Assembly: GCF_004006235.1 (NCBI RefSeq)
Contig: NZ_CP034753.1
Coordinates: forward strand, 496,001 to 560,000
Source: Agromyces sp. LHK192
GTDB taxonomy: Bacteria > Actinomycetota > Actinomycetes > Actinomycetales > Microbacteriaceae
Direction: 5' to 3'
Length of the DNA: 64,000 bases
Made by a program: the position numbers and the translations under genes. Below are positions 8,649 to 14,927 of the stretch, piece after piece (the first letter of the stretch is position 1; each line of letters opens with the position of its first letter). The notes below the pieces were generated by a model, which had not been told where the DNA came from, made no database searches, and worked only from the letters and a program-made list of their open reading frames with translations.

Positions 8649-11600
8649 ATGCCCCTCCAGCATGCCCATCACGCCCGCGGACCCGCCGCCGCCATCGCCT
8701 CGAGGGCCCAGTCGCCGGGCGCCGAAGGCCGTTCGCCGCGGGCGCAGGTGCTGCAGCTCCAGGCGACCGCCGGCAATTCCGCGGTCGCGGCCATGCTCGC
8801 CGGGCAGCCGACGAGGCATCCGGTCCAGCGACTCGTCCGTGCCTCCGCCGCAGGCCCGCCCGTGCCGCCGTCGCCGCCCGACCCGAGGAGGCACCCGGGG
8901 TTCGTCCGGGCGAAGCAGACCGCGCGCGTCGCGACCGCGAAGCTGACGAGGCATCCGTCGGTCGCTTCGAAGGTGGCGGCCGCGGCGAAGGCCGCGCAGC
9001 CGCCCGCCGGAGACAAGGACGCCCAGGCGAAGGCCGCGAAGGCGGGAGAGATGGGAGCCGCGCCGGCCGGCGGATTCGACAAGGCCGCCTTCGTCGCCGC
9101 GGTGAAGGCCGCCATCGACAAGCAGTCGCCCAAGACCCTCGAGGACGCCGACGAGTTCGGCCGCTCGGGCAAGTCCGACCGGATCGCCGCCGACGTGCGC
9201 GGGCAGGTCGCGCGCGGCAAGGAGGGCGCGGCCAAGCCGATGGCGGATGCCTCCGCGAAGCCGCCCGACCAGTCGCGCGCCGTCGAGAAGCCCGTCGAAC
9301 CGCTGCCGGCCGAACCGGCCGTCGGCGCACCGCGGATCGAAGCCGGCCAGGCCGCTCCCTCGCGTGCGCCACCGGAGCAGCTCGACCTCAGCCACGGACC
9401 CGCGGAGACCAACCGCGAGATGGCCGCGGCCGGGGTGACCGACGAACAGCTCCGGAACTCGAACGAGCCGGAGTTCACCGGCGCGCTCGCCGCGAAGCAG
9501 GACGCGCAGCAGCACGCCGCCGCCGCGCCCGCCGCCGTGCGTGCCCAGGAGACCCAGGTGCTCGCGGGCGCGCGACAGGAGGCCGGCGCCCAGGGGGCGC
9601 AGGCCTCGATGGCGATGCTCGGCGCCCGCAGCGGCGGACAGGCCCAGGTCGCCGCGAAGCAGGTGCAGCAGCGCTCGAAGGACGAGCAGGAGCGCGCGGC
9701 CGTCACCGCCAACGTGACGCGCCTCTTCGACGAGACGAAGGTCGCGGTCGACCAGATCCTGAACGGCATCGACCCGCTCGTCGACCAGGCCTTCAAGGAC
9801 GGCGAGGGCAAGGCCAAGCAGGCGTTCACCGACCAGCACACGCGCGAGATGCGCGACTTCAAGGACCGGCGCTACTCGGGCGCCGGCGGCGGGCTGCGGT
9901 GGACCGCGGACCTGCTCCTGGGGCCGGAGCCCGAGGTCGACCAGATCTTCCGGCGCGCCCGCGCCACCTACGAGGCCGAGATGACGAAGGTCATCAACGC
10001 GGTCGCCGACGTCGTCGGCCGCGAACTCACACGCGCGAAGGACCGAGTCGCGGAGGGCCGCGCCAAGATCGACACGTACGTCAAGGGACTCTCGCCGTCG
10101 CTTCGCCGGGTCGGTGCGGATGCCGCCAAGGAGGTCGGCGGCCGTTTCGACGAACTCGAGCAGTCGGTCGACGAGAAGGGCAACGCGCTCGCCGAGGACC
10201 TCGCCGCGAAGTACGTCGAGGCGCGCACCGCCGTCGACGACGAGATCACGAAGATGCAGGAGGAGCACAAGGGCCTCGTCGACAAGGCGAAGGATGCCGT
10301 CGGCGGCGCCATCACGACCATCCTCAAGCTCAAGGACATGCTGCTCGGCGTGCTCGCCCGGGCCGCCGGCGCCGTCGAGAAGATCATCAAGGACCCGATC
10401 GGGTTCCTCGGCAACCTCGTCAACGCCGTCAAGGGCGGCATCGTCGCCTTCGGCGCGAACATCCTCACCCACCTGAAGAACGGCCTGCAGGGCTGGCTGT
10501 TCGGGGCGCTGTCTGCGGCCGGCATCGAACTCCCGGAGAAGTTCGACCTGCAGGGGGTGCTGAAGCTCGTGCTCTCGATCCTCGGACTCACGTGGGCCAA
10601 CGTGCGCGCCCGTATCGCCGCGAAGCTCCCGCCCGGGGCGATCGAGCTGGTCGAGCAGGGCTTCGACGTCGTGAAGCTCGTCATGAAGGAAGGACTCGGC
10701 GGCATCTGGCGCCTCATCCTCGAGAAGGTCGGCGACATCAAGGAGATGATCATGTCGCAGGTCCGCGAGATGGTCGCCGTCGAGATCATCAAGGCCGGCA
10801 TCGTCTGGCTCGTCTCGATGCTCAACCCGGCCTCGGCTTTCGTGAAGGCCTGCAAGATGATCTACGACGTCGTGATGTTCTTCGTCGAGAAGGCCCAGCA
10901 GATCAAGGCGTTCGTCGACTCGATCCTCGACTCGGTCGAGTCGATCGCCTCCGGCGGCGTCGGCGCGGTCGCCGGGTACATCGAGAACACCCTCGGCAAG
11001 ATGGTGCCGGTGCTCATCGGCTTCATGGCCTCGCTGCTCGGGCTCGGCGGCATCTCGGGGAAGATCAAGAAGATCATCGAGGCCGTGCAGAAGCCGGTCA
11101 ACAAGGTCATCGACTGGGTCGTCGGCAAGGCCGTCGCGTTCGGCAAGAAGGCCATCGCGCTCGGCAAGAAGGCGCTCGCCAAGATCAAGGCCAAGGGCAA
11201 GGAGGCCTGGGGCAAGTTCAAGGGCAAGCTCGGCATCAAGGAGAAGACGCCGGAGGAGAAGGAGCGCGCCGGCGCGGCGGCCGGAGTCACCGCGATCAAC
11301 CGATTCGCCGGCAAGCGCGTCGGGCAGCACCTGCTGAAGCCCGCTCTCGGACTGGCCCGAGTTCGGAACGGGCTCGCAGTACTCGAGGCCGTACCGGGCG
11401 AGAAGCACTGGATGGTGCGCGCGTCAGTGCAGCGTGAGGTGACGGCCGAGAGTGCGGTCGACAGCGCAGGTGATGGCGAAGTCACATCCGCCACGATGTC
11501 CATCACCGAAGCAGTCAGTCCGTCGCAGGCGCTCCCTGAGGGTGTCGTGCGCTTCGGAGCGGCAGAGCGTGACTTCCTGGAGGCCAAGTGGAAGCATCTC

Positions 11601-12122
11601 GCCGCTGCAGAAGCCGATGCCGTCAAGCGGGCCAAGTATCTGGCGCGGGCCGCTGTCGCGTCGTCTTCGGGCCTACCGACGTGGCGAGCCTCTGAACAGG
11701 AACTCGCATGGCTGTACGCGGAGATCGGCGGTGGCGACCAGGGGGCTTACATGGACAACCGGGCCGCCGCCGACCGACCAAAGGGTCACGTGCGACCCGA
11801 CATCCAGCAGAGCGACTGGCAGATAGAGACAAAGCGCTACCTGCTCGCCCGACCGGGCGGAGAGGATTCACTCATCGACAAACTCAAGGCCCAGTATGCG
11901 CGCCGTTTGGAACACCTACCCTATGACCGTCGATTCCAAGCGATCATCGTCGACCTGCGTGGGCAGGGAATCGAACCGGCGAAGGCGCAGGCACTCCGAA
12001 GCCGGATTCACATCGAGGTCGTGCAGGCGTGCTACACCGAGGCCGTTGCCGCGGGGAAGTGGCAGGTCGCCTCAGGCAGCTCGGCACCGGGAGCGGACTC
12101 GGTCACAGTCGTGATCGGTTGA
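8649..12122 (+). CDS. Large eCIS-associated translocator-like protein with C-terminal putative PD-(D/E)xK nuclease toxin domain
   Basis: 1157 residues; ATG four bases after the DUF4157 stop. Residues 37-46 (LQATAGNSAV) carry the same tag as the two genes before. An Ala/Lys-rich, probably flexible stretch (~60-330) is followed by predicted coiled coil (~340-560). A long run of amphipathic and hydrophobic helices (~555-830; e.g. LLGVLARAAGAVEKI, MVPVLIGFMASLLGLGG) could insert in membranes. A Lys-rich helix ends near residue 870. From about residue 900 the codon use becomes noticeably less G+C-biased. The last ~150 residues contain RPD1051, then W-Q-I-E1060-T-K1062, fitting the D-x(n)-E-x-K signature of PD-(D/E)xK nucleases, followed by a FQAIIVDLRGQG strand. 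I infer a polymorphic toxin with an exchangeable tip. No immunity gene follows. Confidence 0.6.
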   Translation: MPLQHAHHARGPAAAIASRAQSPGAEGRSPRAQVLQLQATAGNSAVAAMLAGQPTRHPVQRLVRASAAGPPVPPSPPDPRRHPGFVRAKQTARVATAKLTRHPSVASKVAAAAKAAQPPAGDKDAQAKAAKAGEMGAAPAGGFDKAAFVAAVKAAIDKQSPKTLEDADEFGRSGKSDRIAADVRGQVARGKEGAAKPMADASAKPPDQSRAVEKPVEPLPAEPAVGAPRIEAGQAAPSRAPPEQLDLSHGPAETNREMAAAGVTDEQLRNSNEPEFTGALAAKQDAQQHAAAAPAAVRAQETQVLAGARQEAGAQGAQASMAMLGARSGGQAQVAAKQVQQRSKDEQERAAVTANVTRLFDETKVAVDQILNGIDPLVDQAFKDGEGKAKQAFTDQHTREMRDFKDRRYSGAGGGLRWTADLLLGPEPEVDQIFRRARATYEAEMTKVINAVADVVGRELTRAKDRVAEGRAKIDTYVKGLSPSLRRVGADAAKEVGGRFDELEQSVDEKGNALAEDLAAKYVEARTAVDDEITKMQEEHKGLVDKAKDAVGGAITTILKLKDMLLGVLARAAGAVEKIIKDPIGFLGNLVNAVKGGIVAFGANILTHLKNGLQGWLFGALSAAGIELPEKFDLQGVLKLVLSILGLTWANVRARIAAKLPPGAIELVEQGFDVVKLVMKEGLGGIWRLILEKVGDIKEMIMSQVREMVAVEIIKAGIVWLVSMLNPASAFVKACKMIYDVVMFFVEKAQQIKAFVDSILDSVESIASGGVGAVAGYIENTLGKMVPVLIGFMASLLGLGGISGKIKKIIEAVQKPVNKVIDWVVGKAVAFGKKAIALGKKALAKIKAKGKEAWGKFKGKLGIKEKTPEEKERAGAAAGVTAINRFAGKRVGQHLLKPALGLARVRNGLAVLEAVPGEKHWMVRASVQREVTAESAVDSAGDGEVTSATMSITEAVSPSQALPEGVVRFGAAERDFLEAKWKHLAAAEADAVKRAKYLARAAVASSSGLPTWRASEQELAWLYAEIGGGDQGAYMDNRAAADRPKGHVRPDIQQSDWQIETKRYLLARPGGEDSLIDKLKAQYARRLEHLPYDRRFQAIIVDLRGQGIEPAKAQALRSRIHIEVVQACYTEAVAAGKWQVASGSSAPGADSVTVVIG

Positions 12123-12270
12123 CCGAGTCGAGCGACTGCTCAGGTCAGCATCGGCACCACCTGCCCCTTCGCGCACTTCCCCCTTCCCGACCGATCGCAC
12201 GCGCAGACTCACCGCCGGAGCGGCATCCGTTCGATGCTGCCTGCATACGCAGATCGCGAAGGAGTCTCCG
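12123..12270 (+). other. 148-bp intergenic gap before the sheath gene
   Basis: No convincing coding frame is present, and in particular no small immunity gene for the preceding putative nuclease. A GGAG ribosome binding site sits 8-11 bases before the sheath ATG. An internal promoter for the structural genes is plausible, but no clear -10/-35 pair stands out. Confidence 0.5.
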
Positions 12271-13827
12271 ATGCCCACGTATCTCTCACCCGGCGTCTAC
12301 GTCCAGGAGGTCGACGCAGGCACGCGCCCGATCGAGGGCGTCGGCACCGCGGTCGCCGCCTTCATCGGCTTGGCCCCCAAGGGCCCCGAGAACACGCCGA
12401 CCCTCGTGTCGAACTGGACCCAGTTCGTCGAGGAGTTCGGCGGCCTGTACCCCGGTTCGTACCTCGCGTACTCGGTGTACGGCTACTTCCTCAACGGCGG
12501 CGGCAACTGCTACGTCGTCCGCATCGGCACGTCGTCGGTGGCGGCGGGCAAAGCCGGCAAGGACGCCAAGGAGGCCCCGAAGGAGCCGCAGGAGGTCGTC
12601 GTCGGCGGCTACCGCGTGATCGCGAAGGGCGCCGCGAACAACAAGCCCGTCAAGGTCGAGATCGGCAAGGCCGACGGCGAGAATCCGCCGGACGACGAGT
12701 TCAAGCTCGTCATCATGGTCGACGGCCGCCAGCCGGAGACCTACGGCAACGTCTCGACGCAGCCGGCGCGCGACAACTACGTCGTCACGAAGGTCACCGC
12801 CGAGTCGAAGATGGTGACCCTCGAAGAGGCAGAGACGTCGACCGCGGTGAAGCCCGCCGTCGGCACGTTCGACCTGGCGATCCCGGAGCCGGAGCCCGAG
12901 CCCATCGCGCTCGACCAGATCTCGGCGGCGAACTACGTCGGCGACTCGGCCGACCGCACCGGCTTCACCGGCCTCGAGGAGGTCGAGGAGGTCACCATGG
13001 TGAGCGTCCCCGACCTGATGGCCGCGTACGAACAGGGCGCGATCGACCTCGACACGGTGAAGGCCGTGCAGCTGGCGATCATCGCCCACTGCGAGCTGAT
13101 GGGCGACCGCATGGCGATCCTCGACCCGCCGCCCGCGCTCAACGCGCAGGAGATCGTCGACTGGCGTCGCAACCAGGCCGGCTACGACTCGAAGTTCGCG
13201 ACCCTCTACTACCCGTGGTTCCAGGTGATGGACCCGCTGACCGGCACGAACCGCTTCGTGCCGCCGTCGGGGCACATGGCCGGGGTCTGGGCGCGCAACG
13301 ACAGCGAACGCGGCGTGCACAAGGCGCCGGCGAACGAGGTCGTGCGCGGCGCGGTCGCGGTGCAGACGCAGTTGACCCGCACCGAGCAGGAACTGCTCAA
13401 CCCGATCGGCATCAATGCGATCCGCAACTTCCCGGGCCGAGGCATCCGAGTCTGGGGTGCGAGGACCCTCTCGAGCGACTCGGCCTGGCGGTACGTGAAC
13501 GTGCGCCGGCTGTTCAACTACCTCGAGAAGTCGATCCTGAACGCGACCCAGTTCGCCGTGTTCGAGCCCAACGACCAGGCCCTGTGGGGCAAGCTGCGGC
13601 GTTCGATCTCGGCGTTCCTGATCGGCGAGTGGCGCAAGGGCGCACTGTTCGGCGCCACGCCCGACCAGGCGTTCTTCGTGAAGTGCGACGACGAGACCAA
13701 CCCGGCCGACGTCATCGACTCGGGCCAGGTGGTCTGCCAGATCGGGGTCGCCCCGGTGAAGCCGGCCGAGTTCGTCATCTTCCAGCTCTCGCAGTTCTCG
13801 GGCGGCACCAGCCTGGTCGCCGAGTAG
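12271..13827 (+). CDS. Contractile tail sheath protein (Pvc2/phage tail sheath family)
   Basis: 518 residues. The N-terminus (MPTYLSPGVYVQEVDAGTRP) is the classical phage-tail-sheath start, and residues 24-36 (GVGTAVAAFIGLA) continue it. The C-terminal part (NFPGRGIRVWGARTLS, WRYVNVRRLFNYLEKS, then FVIFQLSQFSGGTSL) is the conserved core that forms the interlocked sheath mesh. Residues ~95-230 are a less conserved, probably surface-exposed insertion. The sheath contracts around the inner tube to drive it into a target. The tube gene follows 61 bases downstream. Confidence 0.95.
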   Translation: MPTYLSPGVYVQEVDAGTRPIEGVGTAVAAFIGLAPKGPENTPTLVSNWTQFVEEFGGLYPGSYLAYSVYGYFLNGGGNCYVVRIGTSSVAAGKAGKDAKEAPKEPQEVVVGGYRVIAKGAANNKPVKVEIGKADGENPPDDEFKLVIMVDGRQPETYGNVSTQPARDNYVVTKVTAESKMVTLEEAETSTAVKPAVGTFDLAIPEPEPEPIALDQISAANYVGDSADRTGFTGLEEVEEVTMVSVPDLMAAYEQGAIDLDTVKAVQLAIIAHCELMGDRMAILDPPPALNAQEIVDWRRNQAGYDSKFATLYYPWFQVMDPLTGTNRFVPPSGHMAGVWARNDSERGVHKAPANEVVRGAVAVQTQLTRTEQELLNPIGINAIRNFPGRGIRVWGARTLSSDSAWRYVNVRRLFNYLEKSILNATQFAVFEPNDQALWGKLRRSISAFLIGEWRKGALFGATPDQAFFVKCDDETNPADVIDSGQVVCQIGVAPVKPAEFVIFQLSQFSGGTSLVAE

Positions 13828-13888
13828 GCGAGCACGCCAGCCGGCACACGCCCACTGAGCCATCCCACAACGAACACAGGAGGAAACC

Positions 13889-14335
13889 ATGGGACTCGCC
13901 GACCCGCTCGACTCATCACCGGCCAACGGATTCAAGGTCGTCATCGACGGCATCGAGATCCCGAAGGTGATCGAGGTCTCGGGCCTCAAGTCCGAGGTCG
14001 ACAAGATCGAGCTCAAGCAGAACACCAACGACGGCAAGTACATCGTGCGCCAGTTGATCGGCCGGCCGAAGGCGGGGGAGTTCACGGTCACCCGCGGCCT
14101 CACCGACTCGAAGACGGTCACCGACTGGCTCAAGATGGTCATGGAGGGCGACGTCGCCGGGGCCCGCAAGACGGCGTCGGTCGAGCTGCTCGACTACAAG
14201 GGCGAGACGATCAAGACGTACTCGTTCATGAACTGCTGGGTGCGCAGCGTCGAACTCAACTCGCTCAAGGCCGGTGCCGCAGAGCAGGCGACCGAGAAGT
14301 TCACCGTCTGCTTCGACGAGGCGACGGTGAGCTGA
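13889..14335 (+). CDS. Inner tube protein 1 (Pvc1 / T4 gp19-like)
   Basis: 148 residues, the normal size for hexameric tube proteins. The beta-barrel core is visible (FKVVIDGIEIPKVIEVSGLKS, then KYIVRQLIGRPKAGEFTVTR). A strong ribosome binding site (AGGAGGAAACC) lies directly before the ATG, consistent with a major structural protein needed in high copy. It stacks inside the sheath to form the cargo-bearing tube. The stop overlaps the next start (TGATG). Confidence 0.93.
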   Translation: MGLADPLDSSPANGFKVVIDGIEIPKVIEVSGLKSEVDKIELKQNTNDGKYIVRQLIGRPKAGEFTVTRGLTDSKTVTDWLKMVMEGDVAGARKTASVELLDYKGETIKTYSFMNCWVRSVELNSLKAGAAEQATEKFTVCFDEATVS

Positions 14336-14769
14336 TGCAACGCGTCATCTCCACGCGCGCGAGCACCGACGACGAGGGTCGGGCCGGTGTCGACGAGCCG
14401 ATGCGCACGGAGTTCGCCTTCGAACTCCCGCGCGGCTTCGTCGACGCCGAGGGCCGGGTGCACCGCCGGGGGGTGATGCGTCTCGCCACCGCGCGCGACG
14501 AACTGCTGCCGCTGTACGACGCCCGCGTCCAGGAGAACTCGGCGTACACGACGGTCGTGCTGCTCGGCCGCGTGATCTCGTCGCTCGGCGACCTGCCGAA
14601 CGTCGACAGTTCCGTCGTCGAGAACATGTTCGCGTCGGACGTCGCGTTCCTGCAGGACTTCTACCGCCGCATCAACGCCGAAGGGCACACGCGCATCGCC
14701 GTGACGTGCCCGCAGTGTTCCAACCGGTTCACCGCCGACCTCGCGGGCGGGCGCCTGGGGGAATCATGA
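14335..14769 (+). CDS. Phage gp41-like tail assembly chaperone candidate with CxxC
   Basis: 144 residues, starting at the ATG that overlaps the tube stop. The sequence (MRTEFAFELPRGFVDAEGRV, then RDELLPLYDARVQEN and LLGRVISSLGDL) matches the conserved phage protein found after the first tube gene in many actinobacterial eCIS loci. The C-terminus carries one CPQC knuckle, which might bind metal only as a dimer. A role in assembly is inferred from position and weak resemblance to Mu gp41-like proteins. Confidence 0.6.
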   Translation: MQRVISTRASTDDEGRAGVDEPMRTEFAFELPRGFVDAEGRVHRRGVMRLATARDELLPLYDARVQENSAYTTVVLLGRVISSLGDLPNVDSSVVENMFASDVAFLQDFYRRINAEGHTRIAVTCPQCSNRFTADLAGGRLGES

Positions 14770-14924
14770 CGTACGCGGCCGACCGGCTCCACGAGGAGGT
14801 CGCGTACGTCGCCTATCACTTCCACTGGTCGCTCGACGAGATCCTCGACCTGGAGCATCCGCAGCGTCTGCGGTACGTGCGGGAGATCGCCGCGATCAAC
14901 ACCCGGATGAGCGAGGAGCGCTGA
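14766..14924 (+). CDS. Small DUF6760-type eCIS protein
   Basis: 52 residues, coupled to the previous gene by an ATGA overlap. The sequence (YVAYHFHWSLDEILDLEHPQ, then R-Y-V-R-E-I) matches small DUF6760-type proteins that occur between tube and baseplate genes in eCIS and tailed-phage-like clusters. Function is unknown; the aromatic helix-turn-helix-like pattern resembles small tail assembly chaperones. Confidence 0.65.
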   Translation: MTYAADRLHEEVAYVAYHFHWSLDEILDLEHPQRLRYVREIAAINTRMSEER

Positions 14925-14927
14925 GCG

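Noticed and set aside
8325..11408. Very long open frame (over 1000 codons) on the minus strand opposite the translocator-like gene, and similar ones opposite 3165-5489, 12286-14169 and 18396-20615
   Set aside because: Their translations are Arg/Ala/Asp/Leu- or Val-rich without domain motifs. The plus-strand frames have clear eCIS families and start/stop coupling. High GC removes stop codons and makes long antisense frames common.
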